From the NCBI GenBank assembly GCA_946800325.1, contig OX326959.1:16956862-17020861 (forward strand): a DNA stretch of 64,000 bases. Direction: 5' to 3'. The position numbers and the translations under genes were made by a program. Below are positions 48,397 through 60,330 of the stretch, piece after piece. The notes beneath the pieces are model-generated. The model was not told where the DNA came from. It worked only from the letters and a program-made list of their open reading frames with translations, and did no database searches. The stretch comes from Luzula sylvatica. Taxonomy: Eukaryota; Streptophyta; Magnoliopsida; Poales; Juncaceae. Within the stretch, counting starts at the first letter, position 1; each line of letters opens with the position of its first letter.

Positions 48397-50151
48397 ATAG
48401 CAACCAATTGGGAACCAACGAGTATCATCCCACCCAACCAATTTTCGACCTTGCTTAGGGACCTAGACGCCCCTTTTAATGAAGATGAAATCCTTCAAAC
48501 AATTAAGGAAATGAATAAGGGGAAATCGGTGGGGCCGGATGGTCTCCCAATTGAATTTATACAAAAATTGTGGCCAACGATGAAGCAAGATTTGCTCAAC
48601 CTCTTTAACGACTTCTTCGACAACAACATTTCTCTTCAAACCTTGAACAAAGCAACGATCACACTAATCCCAAAGAAAACGGAACCGGTCTTTCTAGACG
48701 ATTTCCGACCAATAAGTGTAATCTCCACGCCCATAAAGATCATCACCAAATTATTGGCCTCCCGGTTAGATGATCACCAAACGGCTTTTCTTGAAAATAG
48801 ATCTATCATCGACTCATATGCGTGTGCCAAAGAGATCCTTCACTTCCACCATATAAAAAAAATACCATCGGTCATAATCAAGATAGATTTTAAGAAGGCA
48901 TTTGATACAATTTCTTGGGATTTCCTCCAAAAACTTCTACACACTAAAGGATTCCCGCCCAAATGGTTAGTTTGGATTAATAACTTACTAACCTCTTCTT
49001 CTTCCGCTATCAAGATAAACGGCACCTTATCAACCTACTTCCCGCACAAAAGGGGGCTACGCCAAGGTGACCCCCTATCACCCCTCTTATTCGATCTAGC
49101 CGTGGATGTGCTTCAAGATATGATAAGACAAGTGGCTCCCCTTATCTCAAACACCTTCCCGATCCAAACACCGCTTCTCCAATACGTGGATGATACAATA
49201 GTCTTTGTTGAGGCTACTCCCTCCAACTTAAAAATCATCTCACATATATTCGATTTATTTACGAAAATTACGGATCTTGAAATTAATAGGCAAAAAAGTT
49301 CGTTTACGCCTATAGGTATTCCGCGAGACCTTCATGACACTATACAAAGCATTCTTGGTTGTCCCAAGAAAAAATTCCCAATTAACTATCTTGGTACCCC
49401 CCTAACCTATAAGAAACCGAACAAACAATCTTATCTCCCATTAATCTCGAAAATCCAAAATCGTATAGCCTCTTGGAAAGGGAGATTACTATCCTTCGGA
49501 GGACGGATAACGCTACTAAGGGCCACCCTTAGATCCATACCAATATACCAAATGCAAGTCAATAAATTGCCTAGATGGGTTTCAAACCAAATCGAATGCC
49601 TAATGCGAGCCTTCCTATGGAATGGGCAAGATACCTATAAAGCCGGCAAAAGCCTCATTAATTGGGAAACGGTTTGCCTACCACAAAAGTACGGAGGCCT
49701 AGGAATTTTACACCTCCAAACCATGAATGATGCTTTGCTCCAAAAATTCCTTTGGAAGTTAGACAATGACCCTAACAATATATGGACAAAGTATATGAGA
49801 TTGCTTTACGGATTCGAGCGCTCGAGTAACATAGAACAAGGCTCCACGGTGAGTCTTTCCTCCCTGAATAAAGAGCTCAAGAAACTTTTACCTCAATACC
49901 GCACATCCACTAATACCAGCCCAAGTGACAATGGCGTGATGTGGAGATGGACGCCCACGGGGCTATTCACGACCAAATCTTCATACTTATTCATGAGAAA
50001 TCCCGGAATTTTGAACTCGTGGCAAAAGGAGGTATGGAGTACAAGAGCACCGATGAAAACACGGTTCTTTTTGTGGATAGTTCTCCACAACCGTCTAAAC
50101 ACGGCCGATGTTCTTATCAAGAAAGGTTGGCCAAACACACCGACATGTAGC

Positions 50152-51558
50152 TGTTGATTAATTCTAACCTAGAGGGGGGGTAAATTTGGGAATCTAACTT
50201 ACACTTAGTTTAGATTTAAACCTAATTTACGGTGCGGAATAAATAATAATTTAGATGATAAAGATGATACCGTACAAACACTTTGACACAAGATGTTTGT
50301 TTACGAAGTTCGGTAGGTGGTTGCTTTGTAGCTTTAACTCACCCTTTACTCGCTTAATTGACCGACTCAATTATTTGCGAGTACCTACGTCTCCGGGAAT
50401 GCCTTGTGCCTCTTTTTGGCTTTCGATTGACTTCCAACTCAACTCGATTACAAGGATTTGCCTAGATCGATTTACACGCTTCTATCGATCTATAGCTTAG
50501 GCTCTTTACAATTTGTTGCACTAGCCTATTACATTTTTTCACTAATCGAGCTACAACGTGATCGGTCACGTGAGTGGGATACGATTAGTGGAGAATATCG
50601 AAAGTAGATCAACGATCTAAAGAGGTTTCTCAAGCTATCAATGGATATAGATAATCACAGCTTAGGGTTTCTCTCTTTTTAGGTTTAAATGTTTGAAAAT
50701 GAAGGGTTGGGAGAGAGAGACCCATGAAGGATTCTATTTATACTCTCTATAGAAATCCTTCAGAAAACTTGAAGTGCGTTCGAACGCATAAAGTCCGTTC
50801 AGAACGCACTTGTAGTTTGCACTAGCCGTTTCAAAATAACGTGCAAGTACATTTTGGGTCCGTTCGAACGGACAATGTCCGTTCGTAACGGACTCAATTA
50901 TACATAGCATTTTGCGTTCACAGGAACAAGAGTCCGTTCAACGCACTGAAAAGTGGGTGAACGGATTCCAGGTTGTCCGTTCGAACGCACATGTGTGTTC
51001 GTTCTAACGCACACATCCCTGTGACGTTTTCCGTTCACAGGAAGGATTGTCCGTTCAACGCACTCAGAAGGTGGGTGAACGGATTCTAATTGTCCGTTCG
51101 AACGGACATGATTGTTCGTTCGAACGCACACATCCCTGTGACACGTTTGTTTCTAATCAAGCTTTAAAGTTTTGATATGTAGCAAGTCCGTTCTGAACGG
51201 ACTTTGAGTTCATTCAGAACGCACTTCCTGCTTGACTGAACTCTTTGTTATTTTGAACATGATTTTACTTGAGTTCTACTAGGTTTGTACCTAAGGTTTA
51301 TTTGTGGCGTATCCCACTCACGGAAGGCTTCAACATCTTGAGTCTTGATGTATTCCAATGGCCTTCCTTGTGTTCTTCTTTTCTTGTTTATGTTGAGACT
51401 TCATGTCCTGATTCTTGATGTAGTCCAATGAAGTCTTCCTTCACAAATCCTCCTTCATCTTCGTATCGTACCTATGTTATCCTGCACTTTTCTGGATGTA
51501 TACATTAGTAATGACAGTGTTTTGAAATAATCAAACTATCAGGAAATTTGAACCAACA
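50152..51558 (-). repeat. Sirevirus 3' LTR with palindromic repeats
   Basis: Plus-strand TGTTGATTAATTC to AACCAACA, 1,407 bp. It contains GTCCGTTCGAACGGAC, a perfect 16-bp palindrome, at 50858-50873 and 51092-51107, plus many near variants (GTGCGTTCGAACGCA(C/T) and asymmetrical forms). Two ~112 bp tandem units run from 50917 to 51142. Next to the LTR is the purine tract (51559-51571); more C-rich (purine on minus) runs lie at 51690-51722. Confidence 0.88.
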
Positions 51559-52109
51559 AACTCCCCCTTTTGATTAATTTCAAAACACTGTCGGTTTGGA
51601 GAGTTTCACCATTTAGTTGAGAACTTTCCGTACGATCGTTTCTCCCCCATTTTGAAAGAGATCAAAAGGGCCAAGGAGACTTCATCAACGGAAGGCTCCC
51701 CCTAAATGCGAGCTCCCCCTCAAAGAATGAATTGATGAATGTATGAGCTCGTAGATATGATCAAATTCTTTTGTTTTGAATGACAAAAATCTTTTCACAT
51801 TTGATATTTTTAAGAAAATAAAACAGTTTTTGTGTGTGCGTTCCGAACGGAAAAAGTAATGCGTTCGAACGCACTTGCATCTGGACTGATAGGTTATGTA
51901 AAAAAATCAAAAATAGATGCAACAGTTGGAACTGAAAATATGACCACAAAACAATTTGTTCATAACACGGCATGACACAGGCCGATGCATACACACGCAT
52001 AACATTAGTTGTTCAGTACTACAAACACAACAAACTCAATTTCTCACACACATGCACGTCATATAAAAATAAACACGACAACACAACACACTTATAACAC
52101 CGCCGGTGA

Positions 52110-53588
52110 TTACATCTCGTTGGGACCGGGATAAGGGTTCGGGTCGGGATGATAGCTTGGACCGGACGCAAAGAAGTCGTCAACGTTGAAAGTTCCCGAA
52201 TGGGACTCCGACGGATTCGCGGTGGGATGAGATGGAGGAGGAGGAGGATTGTCTTGTTCTCGAGGTTCAGGGTAGGACCCGAAACGGTTTTCAAGATGAC
52301 CGTAAAGGTCGGAAAATTGACGTTCCACTCTCTCGAGCATCCTTGTCTCGGAAACTTGCATGACCTCTCGAATTTCATTTCGAATCCCTCGTTCATGTCG
52401 CTCCATACGCTTATTCATTGCCTCCAACAACGACGTTATGTGAGCGAACCGCCTTTCATCCCTTTCCATCGGGACATTCGAACTTCTTACACTCTCACTC
52501 CTCTCACGTGGTCGAACCTGGTTTTCACTGCCCTGGTCGGATGGAGCGTCACTCTCCAACCAACGGGTAGGATTTGGAGGAAGGTGGAACGCTCCCTCTT
52601 CATCTGGGTGATCGATAATCCATTCATGACCTTGTGCCGAATACCGAAACCTTTGACGCAGAAGATTTAATTTTGACGCGAGGTTGATCGGTGGTTCAGG
52701 TCGGAAATCCCAATCTTCCACCGGGATTGAGACTCCTTGGAGGTTCAACATTCGAGCAATCAACGTTCCGTAGGGCAACGATGCATTCCTTAGGTTCATG
52801 GCGCTTTCCATGTGGCTTAATATGAGATAAGGCACGTGGACGGGGAGTTGGTCCTCGTACCACATGCGATATAAAAACAAGATATTTCGATCTTCGAGGT
52901 CTACTCTCAATTTTTCAACAGGAGCGAGAATTTTATTACCAATTATCCAGACGAATTTTTCAGGAGCGGCCAAGTGTGACACTGCTGATTGTGATGCGTA
53001 TCTATTCGTGACCACTTTCTTCATGGTTTCGAACCCTTCGGTTTCAATTTTCCCCCAGCGGTCGTTGTACACCTTCTCTCCATCATCTTTGAGCCCGAAC
53101 AAGTCGCACAAATTCTGCACCGAGATTACGACTTCCTCATCGAGAATAAACGAGGTTATCTTATCTTGGGCATGATCGAAAGTGGCGTTTGCATAGAATA
53201 GCCGAGTGATGATCTCATACGACCTCTCGTTGAGATGTGCAAGGTTTGCAAATCCCCATTTTCGCTCGATTTCCTCGATCTTGTCGGAAAGAATAGAACA
53301 ATTTCGTGGAAACTCGTAATAGTAAGATTTTGAGAGGGGTCTCCTTACCACAACGCTATTGAAGAGGAGTCCGGCTTCCTGGTTTCGAAAGAGATAATCG
53401 TTATTCGGATTAGTGAAATCGTAATCTGCTTGCATTCGTGCGCTGTGATTAGGCCTGTTGGCTGGCGTGCCCCTCTTCATGCGAACAATCGATGGAGGCG
53501 ATGGTATTTCTTGAGCTTTCGAGCTTTCTCCTGTTCTCTTCTTTTCCTTGGATTTCCCTTTTGATATGAGGCTTCGATTGGCATCCAT
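52110..53588 (-). CDS. Sirevirus env-like / third ORF protein
   Basis: 492 aa from ATG 53588 (MDANRSLISKGKSKEKK). The frame stays open upstream to an ATG at 53774, but that extension reads through palindromic spacer and is unlikely to be translated. The N-terminal ~40 residues are basic. A globular middle (about residues 70-360) resembles the putative plant transposon protein domain found in Sirevirus third ORFs (WGFANLAHLNERSYEIITRLF..., ILFLYRMWYEDQLPVHVPYLIL). A charged segment (about 375-440) is predicted coiled coil (LLEAMNKRMERHERGIRNEI), and the C-terminus is Pro-rich. I see no signal peptide or transmembrane helix, so the envelope label is by position only. The frame is intact. Confidence 0.75.
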   Translation of the reverse strand: MDANRSLISKGKSKEKKRTGESSKAQEIPSPPSIVRMKRGTPANRPNHSARMQADYDFTNPNNDYLFRNQEAGLLFNSVVVRRPLSKSYYYEFPRNCSILSDKIEEIERKWGFANLAHLNERSYEIITRLFYANATFDHAQDKITSFILDEEVVISVQNLCDLFGLKDDGEKVYNDRWGKIETEGFETMKKVVTNRYASQSAVSHLAAPEKFVWIIGNKILAPVEKLRVDLEDRNILFLYRMWYEDQLPVHVPYLILSHMESAMNLRNASLPYGTLIARMLNLQGVSIPVEDWDFRPEPPINLASKLNLLRQRFRYSAQGHEWIIDHPDEEGAFHLPPNPTRWLESDAPSDQGSENQVRPRERSESVRSSNVPMERDERRFAHITSLLEAMNKRMERHERGIRNEIREVMQVSETRMLERVERQFSDLYGHLENRFGSYPEPREQDNPPPPPSHPTANPSESHSGTFNVDDFFASGPSYHPDPNPYPGPNEM

Positions 53589-54243
53589 GAAATCAAGCTT
53601 TTGAGAGAGAAGAGAAGGAGTATTGGAAAGAGAGGATAAGGGTAAGGGTTTCAAGAATGTAAATCGTGTCCCTTTAAGTCTCTTCGTACGAGAAGATGAA
53701 CCATAGCGTCCATTGATGAGGGTCGGTTGCATGCAGATGGAGAGTAAAAACGACGAGTCCGTTCGAACGGACATTCATGTGCGTTCGAACGTACACGCTT
53801 CTGGGTAAAAGGCGCCATTGTTTGGGTTTGAGTTGCAGGTGAGAGGTCTTTGAGTTCGTTCGAATGCACTTGCAACTGTTGGGAAAGGCGCAATAATATG
53901 AAAAGCCGTCATAATCATACATTTCATCTGTCCGTTCAGAACGCACTGTTTGTTCGTTTGAATGGACTTGAGTCTGGAAGGATGGCATTTGTTAATCTTC
54001 ATCTGTCCGTTCAGAACGCACTGTTTGTTCGTTCGAACGGACTTGAGTCTGGAAGGATGGTATTTGTTGATTTCATTTGTCCGTTCCGAACGCACTCTTT
54101 TGTTCGTTCGAACGGACTAGATACTGAGCTGAGACCCGGATGTATTGACCCAAAACACTGACCCTAGTTCAACAACTCTATTTGTACTTATGATAATACA
54201 GTTATGATGCAACTACATGAGACTAGACTCAATATGCTGAATT
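53589..54243. repeat. Palindrome-rich spacer between pol and env-like ORF
   Basis: Contains GTCCGTTCGAACGGAC at 53757-53772 and three tandem units of about 75 bp (starting near 53922, 53998 and 54071). Each carries gtccgttcagaacgcact and tgttcgttcgaacggactt. The same palindrome family fills the LTR. Such motifs suit the known palindromic non-coding repeats of Sireviruses, though this sequence is lineage-specific. Confidence 0.85.
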
Positions 54244-57200
54244 TTAATTCTTGAGAGATAACATACCTAGCTTTAGTCGTAGATCGGAGAAAGGAGCAAA
54301 TGGTAACGGTTTTGTGAAGATGTCGGCAATTTGATTTTGAGTCTCTATCCATTCGAGTTTAACATCGCCTTTTTCCACGTGATCCCAAATGAAGTGGTGA
54401 CGTATGTCGATATGCTTGGTTCGTGAATGGTGGACAGGGTTTTTCGAGATGCATATTGCGCTATTGTTGTCGCACAATATGGGGATCTTACGGAAGTTCA
54501 AACCGTAGTCTCCGAGGGTTTGGTTCAACCACAGTAATTGAGCACAGCAGCTTCCTGCGGCTACATACTCGGCTTCGGCCGTCGATAAGGCTACCGAGTG
54601 TTGTTTACGCCTTGACCATGATACAAGTAAACCTCCCAAAAATTGGCATGTACCGCTCGTGCTTTTTCGATCAACTCGGGATCCGGCAAAATCCGCATCA
54701 GTGTATCCTACTAGGTTTAGGTTCCCACTATGCCCGTACCATATCCCAAGTTCAATTGTACCTTTTAAATAACGAAATATGCGTTTTACGGCCGTGTAAT
54801 GTGATACCTTGGGGTTAGCTTGAAATCTAGCGCACAAGCATACGGCGAACATGATGTCGGGACGACTCGCCGTTAGATAAAGAAGGCTCCCGATCATTCC
54901 TCTATAGGACGTAATGTCGAACGATTCGCCCTCTTCATCCGCATCCAATTTTGATTCCTTTGCCATTGGAGTGTCACTCGTTTTAGTTTGGTGCAACTCG
55001 AATCTCTTTAATAATTCGCGAGTGTACTTTGATTGGTTGACGAAAATTCCTTCACTTGACTGTGTGACTTGAAGACCCAAGAAGAATTTTAACTCTCCCA
55101 TCATACTCATGGCAAATTCACTGTGCATAAGAATAGAGAATTCTTCGGCAAGAGCCGCATCACTTGATCCAAAAATAATATCATCTACGTAAATTTGAAC
55201 AAGTAAAATGGATACTCCCTTTTTACGTGTGAAGAGGGTGGTGTCGATTATACCTCTCACGAAACCATTTGAGGTGAGAAATGAGGATAGTCGATCGTAC
55301 CATGCTCGTGGGGCTTGTTTCAATCCGTATAGGGCTTTTGAGAGTTTGCACACGTAATCGGGGAATTTAGGATCCTTAAATCCCGGTGGTTGCTCAACGT
55401 AGACTTCTTCTTCGATTTCACCATTGAGAAATGCACTCTTGACGTCCATTTGAAATAGTGTAAACCCCTCAATAGCGGCGTAAGCTAGGAGGAGTTGTAT
55501 CGCTTCTAGACGAGCCACTGGAGCAAAGGTTTCTTCGAAATCGATCCCTTCTCGTTGTTTAAATCCTTGAGTGACGAGTCTCGCCTTGTTTCGTACCACG
55601 TTTCCGTGTTCATCAAGTTTATTTCGAAAGATCCATCGAGTCCCAATGATCGAACGATTCATGGGTTTTGGAACCAAACTCCAAACTTGATTTCTTTCAA
55701 ATTGTTCCAATTCTTCTTGCATTGCGATAATCCAATCTTCGTCTAGATTGGCTTCCTTGAAGGATTTTGGCTCGGTGTGAGAAAGATATGCGCAATGAGC
55801 TACGTAGTTGTGGACACGAGACCGAGTTCGTACACCTTCTCGGGGATCTCCAACAACGTTTGTGAGAGGATGGTGGGGTACTTCTCGGAGAACCTCAGGG
55901 ATTTGGTAAGGAGTTTCACTCTCTTCTTCCTCTTCCTCCTGTTCTTCCTCTTCTGGAGGATCATCGTTTTCTCTTTGAGGTTCATCAAGAGTTATGTCGA
56001 TGTGTTGATATTCCAGCTCGGCTTGTTTTCTCGGTGATTTAGCAATTGTTTCCGTGACTTCACCTACATTTAAGCTACCTTTCTCGGCTTCCTTTTTAGT
56101 TTCATCAAAATGTACGTGAACGGATTCACATACGACTCGTGTTGATCGTATGTAAACTCGGTATGATTTACTTGTACTTGAGTAACCGACAAATATTCCT
56201 TCGATGGATTTTGGATCGAGTTTGTCTCGATTACTCAATTCATCCAAGATATAGCATTTGCATCCAAATACTCTCATGTAAGAGACATTTGGATTTCCCC
56301 CATACCATAGCTCATATGGCGTCTTCTTCAAAATAGGCCTTAAGCTAACCCTATTCACCACATGACATGCGGTGTTAGTGGCTTCGGCCCAAAGGTATTT
56401 TGGAGAAGGGTGCTCACTTAGCATGGTACGGGCAAGTTCAATTAACGTTCGATTTTTACGTTCAACCACACCATTTTGTTGAGGTGTGCGAGGAGCCAAA
56501 AATTCGCGTATATATCCCTTTTTATGACAAAATTCATCAAATTTTGCATTTCGAAATTCACCTCCATTGTCACTTCGAATGGTGACAATTGAGGTGCCTT
56601 TTTCATTTTCAACGAGAGTACAAAATTTGATGAAGTTGTCACACGTTTCACTTTTATGAAGTAAATAATGTATCCAGGTGAAACGTGAATAATCATCAAC
56701 AATAACAAACATATACCTTTTATTACCTATGCTTGTAACGCTCATTGGTCCGCAAAGATCAAGATGGATGAGTTGAAGAGGTCGATTCGTGGTGACCATG
56801 TTCTTTGATTTGAACCCGGACGATCTAGTGTGCTTACCTTTTTCACACGCATCGCATAATCCTTCTAGTTCAAGTTTATGTGAGGGAAGTCCTCTAACTA
56901 GTTGCTTTTTGGACAACCTATGTATAGTTTTCATGCAAATGTGACCTAACCGTCTATGCCATAATCGAGATACTGATTCTGATACAGTGAGACAATGGAT
57001 TCCCGGCACGAATGATTCGAAATCAAAGTAGTATAGATTTTCGTGTCGGGTTCCTTTGCATACTGTGGTATTGTCTTTCATTCGATCAATCAAGCATGAG
57101 AGTTGATCGAATTTCACACAATATCCGGCATCACATAATTGGCTTATGCTAATTAAATTATGTTTAAGTCCAGTTACAAGATAGACATTCTCTAAAGTCC

Positions 57201-57381
57201 AATTTGAGGTACCTATAGAACCGATACCGATAATTTTACCTTTTTGATTTCCTCCGAAGGTAACGTCTCCTCCCTTGAAAGGTTCGAGGGATTTGAACAT
57301 CTCTCGATCCCAAGTCATATGTCTAGAACAACCACTATCTAGACACCATTTTGATGACTTTGTTCTGGAAGTTAGACCCAT
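54244..57381 (-). CDS. Sirevirus pol polyprotein (PR-INT-RT-RH), intact
   Basis: 1,045 aa with no stops. The protease has DSG at residues 15-17 within [11 protein letters not shown]. The integrase zinc-binding HHCC region ([15 protein letters not shown]..., CDACEKGKH) is followed by the catalytic core (HLDLCGPM, then SDNGGEF and [13 protein letters not shown]). Reverse transcriptase includes [33 protein letters not shown] and YVDD at 731-734. RNase H has [18 protein letters not shown] and DNNSAI. It would copy element RNA and integrate the cDNA. It is separated from gag by about 135 bp containing a stop, so pol expression would need readthrough, splicing or reinitiation. The start was chosen at ATG 57381 just before the protease. 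Confidence 0.93.
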   Translation of the reverse strand: MGLTSRTKSSKWCLDSGCSRHMTWDREMFKSLEPFKGGDVTFGGNQKGKIIGIGSIGTSNWTLENVYLVTGLKHNLISISQLCDAGYCVKFDQLSCLIDRMKDNTTVCKGTRHENLYYFDFESFVPGIHCLTVSESVSRLWHRRLGHICMKTIHRLSKKQLVRGLPSHKLELEGLCDACEKGKHTRSSGFKSKNMVTTNRPLQLIHLDLCGPMSVTSIGNKRYMFVIVDDYSRFTWIHYLLHKSETCDNFIKFCTLVENEKGTSIVTIRSDNGGEFRNAKFDEFCHKKGYIREFLAPRTPQQNGVVERKNRTLIELARTMLSEHPSPKYLWAEATNTACHVVNRVSLRPILKKTPYELWYGGNPNVSYMRVFGCKCYILDELSNRDKLDPKSIEGIFVGYSSTSKSYRVYIRSTRVVCESVHVHFDETKKEAEKGSLNVGEVTETIAKSPRKQAELEYQHIDITLDEPQRENDDPPEEEEQEEEEEESETPYQIPEVLREVPHHPLTNVVGDPREGVRTRSRVHNYVAHCAYLSHTEPKSFKEANLDEDWIIAMQEELEQFERNQVWSLVPKPMNRSIIGTRWIFRNKLDEHGNVVRNKARLVTQGFKQREGIDFEETFAPVARLEAIQLLLAYAAIEGFTLFQMDVKSAFLNGEIEEEVYVEQPPGFKDPKFPDYVCKLSKALYGLKQAPRAWYDRLSSFLTSNGFVRGIIDTTLFTRKKGVSILLVQIYVDDIIFGSSDAALAEEFSILMHSEFAMSMMGELKFFLGLQVTQSSEGIFVNQSKYTRELLKRFELHQTKTSDTPMAKESKLDADEEGESFDITSYRGMIGSLLYLTASRPDIMFAVCLCARFQANPKVSHYTAVKRIFRYLKGTIELGIWYGHSGNLNLVGYTDADFAGSRVDRKSTSGTCQFLGGLLVSWSRRKQHSVALSTAEAEYVAAGSCCAQLLWLNQTLGDYGLNFRKIPILCDNNSAICISKNPVHHSRTKHIDIRHHFIWDHVEKGDVKLEWIETQNQIADIFTKPLPFAPFSDLRLKLGMLSLKN

Positions 57382-57516
57382 CTATAAGAAATTCATATTA
57401 GTTAAACCAAAGAAAAATTGAAATTGACTAATATGAATTCTTACTAACTATACTCCCCCTAAATATTTGGCTTATGGTATGGTATACTAGGGAGTATAGT
57501 GTCTCAAGTTAGGGTT

Positions 57517-58391
57517 TTACACCCTAGAGGGTCCTATACCGAAGGAGGTAGAGGAACCCATTGAGTGACGATCTTTACGCATCCACATGACGTTTGGTGC
57601 CACTTTTGGATTGCGAAGATCACACCCGGTTGAGACATGACCGATTTTGCAACAATAGTTACAAAATGCTACGGTGGGCTTATTTGTGGGTGTGGTACTC
57701 TTCACAAAATAGTCCGAGAGTTTATTCGGATTACTTCTCTTAGAAGTTATCAATTTTGGCATTTGATAAAGGTTATTTGATTTAAATGTATTTTGCTTAA
57801 AATTATTTTGTTTAAATTGTTTAAGTGTGTTGGTGAAATGTTTGGGAGGCCCTTGTTGATATGAAGCTTCGGTGTAGTTTGTCACTTCATAGAAATACCC
57901 ATTTGGTCCCCTTTTGAACAAACAATCGGTTCGTCCCAAATTAGTATGTCTAGGTTGTGAAGTTTGTGTAAAATGATTGTTCCTATAATTATTATCGACA
58001 CGTTTAGGTTGTTCATTTTTAGCATATTTACCTTTGTTATAATCATGGTACATAAAAGCATTTCCATGACTACTTACTTCATTGTTTTTCCATTTAGATT
58101 TTTTATTTTGAGATATTGAAAGGTCGGGTTTATTACCGTTAATTTTCTTATATCCTAAACCGAATTTATCATTGGATTTTTGTCCCGTTAATGACGATTT
58201 TAAGACATCATCCAATGAAGGGGGGGGTCAATGCAATCATTGTACATGCCCTCTTCAAGGACTCATTCTCAACTTTCATAGTTTGAATTTCGACTTTTAA
58301 ATGAGAAATCTCACATTTCAGGGTTTTACATTCACATTTTGAAAATCCTTTAAATTCATTTATTTGAGTTTTGTATGTAGGGTTATACATA
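57517..58391 (-). pseudogene. Sirevirus gag, 3' portion, frameshifted and interrupted
   Basis: Open frame 57517-58215 holds the C-terminal half of gag with a CCHC zinc knuckle (CNYCCKIGHVSTGC, C-x2-C-x4-H-x4-C) and ends in TAG/TAA-bounded spacer before pol. The upstream piece 58208-58390 is in another frame (coiled-coil-like EISHLKVEIQTMKVENESLK). The switch coincides with a run of eight G (58220-58227), so it could be a natural or a sequencing indel. At 58391 the gag is cut by the LTR of the next copia element. Confidence 0.82.
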
Positions 58392-59027
58392 TGATTTAGA
58401 GATGTGCAGCGGAATTATTTACACATGTATAACCTAATTCTACCGGGATCACGTTCGAAAAACCACGAAAAAGGAAAAGTTATTCAGAATTTTACCTCGT
58501 ACAAGTTAGTACGTGATGCCTTCTTGTCCAGATCTTGTGAACCTTCTCCAAGGATTGCTCTTGCACTCCCTCTACTCGTGTCCACCTCGATTTCGTCTGA
58601 TCGGAACCGCCAACACCGTTCTAGCCGATGTCACGATTATTTCTCTCAAGATTTCTGCTCAAAATCTCTCTCTGAAACTCACCAGATCTCTTTTCGTATT
58701 GTGGGAAAAAGAAGAAAAATCGGCGGCCGAATTAGGTTAGAAAATGAGAGAGAGAAGAGAGAGAAAAATGAAATTCTGAATATATATATAGGCAATTTTA
58801 GGTTAAATCCGAAATTAGGTTAAGAAACCCTAATTTCAGAATTATAAGCCCAAAAACTATTAAAATCAGAATAAGCCCAAATTCAGATTAAAATCTAATT
58901 ATTAGAAATTAGATTAAAACCCTAAATTCTGAGCGGGCCCAGATTATGAACTGGCCCAATTCTAATTGCATATTTGCCTATTTATATAAATTCTTCCAAG
59001 TTAATTCTTAAGCCATATTTTCTTTCA
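58392..59027 (-). repeat. 3' LTR of the young copia element
   Basis: Plus-strand TGATTTAGAGATG to TTTTCTTTCA, 636 bp. On the element's own strand it begins TGAAAGAAAATATGG, directly after the purine tract (ccaagagggagtt, 59040-59028). A TATATATAT run at 58780-58790 (ttctgaatatatatataggc) probably supplies the promoter TATA. The LTR boundary is set by TG/CA ends, the purine tract and the junction with gag. Confidence 0.85.
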
Positions 59028-60330
59028 AACTCCCTCTTGGATTAAGACTTAATCAACTTGGCCATATGTCCAACATATGTCGTGAGATCTAATCACACGT
59101 GATTTCATTTTGGTTGTCCAACAAACGTATTGGTGAGCATTATCTTGAGAATCCGATATGTTACGAAATCTTGGTGTGACCGTTGTAGGTTCGTCTAGGA
59201 CTGGCAGTGGATATGGCAACAATCCACAAGGTATTGCGAGCACTAGACTGCCGTTAATACCTACCCAGAATTAGCACGAAAAAGGTGGAGAACACCTTTA
59301 CGAAGATGCAGTACATCTTCATACCTAGCTCAGATAATTGTTACTAGTCCTCTTGTTCGCGATATCTTCCGATCAAAGGAGTCACGGTGAAGTTTAAAAC
59401 TTCAAGTCATCCTCTTTTCTTTTGATCAGATATACTCTTTTCTCGATAAGAATTAGATTGATAATTACAATGCGAACTCTACTGAGTTCCATCGAGCTTG
59501 GCCAAGCATTTCATCAATCTCAATTCAATCGAGGGGCCCGAGAGATATCTCCCTCTATCCTTTTTCAAGACTAGAAAGGAACAATTCCTATCTTGCAACC
59601 TCACATCCTTTGCCTATGCTAAAAACAATACTCAATAATAATCTCTGCTACACAGTTACGTGTAGGGTTAATTACATCAAAGCATTGTCTTTTTCACATA
59701 CTAGGTATCCGTGAGATCACTCAAGTATGAAGCACTAAAACGCACTATCTGGATATGAGTTTGTCTCCAATGACTCTAACCATGTCACAAACTCATATAG
59801 TGGTCAGTCCAATATACGACACCGCGTATATCCATATTCTAGAATCGACGCTACCGTCTCAGATCAGTAAAACCTGATCATCTCATCTACGAATATGCCG
59901 GTGTATGTAAAAGTCTCCATTCAATGAATGGACTACCTGGTTCAAATCTATGAACAACTTTATACACGAGGGACGTTTTAGAATTATATTCATCCCGTTT
60001 AGTGGTTTTACTATCATTCAATTGACGAATCAATATGCCAGACTAAGGCCATGCAACATATTATTCTCAACTGACTCGATGCACTAAACTAGAATAAAAT
60101 TCAAGGTCTATCCGATTATTATAATCGAATAACCTCTCACACACTTTCTTGTTATTTAAAAATTTTGAAATATGAAGGTTTAGGTCATATGATGAATAAT
60201 AATATAAATATCTGTCTCATAAACAAATACAATCCCAATAACACGCCTAGGGCATAATAAATGTTCTCCCACTTGCACTAGGCAGATCAAATCCCCTTAT
60301 ACAATAAGAAACATAAATAAAACACCCAAT
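59028..60330 (-). other. Purine tract and long 3' UTR of the copia element
   Basis: 1.3 kb without coding frames between the stop of pol and the LTR. It aligns in patches with 41083-42300 of the other LTR element. A second purine-rich run (aagtgggagaac) lies at about 60275-60264, just after the pol stop. The open frame at 59049-59243 is not supported. Confidence 0.7.

Larger units (their letters stand above)
37044..50151 (+). mobile_element. L1-type LINE, interrupted and 3'-cut
   Basis: LINE with most of ORF1 and ORF2, containing the LTR element 39976-48396 inside ORF2 and ending where a Sirevirus LTR begins at 50152. It probably starts at about 37044, 5'-truncated near the beginning of ORF1. 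Its 3' end should lie beyond the Sirevirus, off the window. The coding sequence is less AT-rich than the LINE at 1-3844 and closer to the LINE at 25198, so it belongs to a different LINE lineage from the first. Confidence 0.87.
38723..50151 (+). pseudogene. LINE ORF2 (endonuclease-RT) split by an LTR element
   Basis: 38723-39975 encodes the apurinic-type endonuclease with its catalytic set visible: SWNVRG, LQETKW, NVYGPT, GDFN and SDHLPL. The frame is cut by the LTR element and continues at 48397-50151. That part has reverse transcriptase with KSVGPDGLP, DFRPISVIS, RQGDPLSPLLFDL, an active site YVDD (49183-49194; Ala replaced by Val relative to the usual YADD) and the start of zf-RVT. Removing the 8,421-bp element plus one 5-bp TSD (8,426 bp) keeps the frame, so the LINE frame was open here when the LTR element landed. 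The C-terminus is lost at the Sirevirus junction. Confidence 0.88.
50152..58391 (-). mobile_element. Sirevirus (Ty1/copia) LTR retrotransposon, right end off window
   Basis: Minus-oriented element with 3' LTR (50152-51558), several polypurine tracts, an additional env-like ORF, intact pol and gag. Gag followed by a separate pol frame, a third ORF between pol and the 3' LTR, and GGGGGAG-type purine tracts define the Sirevirus lineage. It cut LINE ORF2 at 50151 (the flanking 5 bp are GTAGC). Its gag is interrupted at 58391 by the copia element that runs to the window edge; the rest of gag and the 5' LTR must lie beyond 64000. Confidence 0.9.

Noticed and set aside
53651..54161. Open frames in the Sirevirus spacer (minus and plus)
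   Set aside because: Translations of the palindromic tandem units; residues repeat with the DNA repeat.
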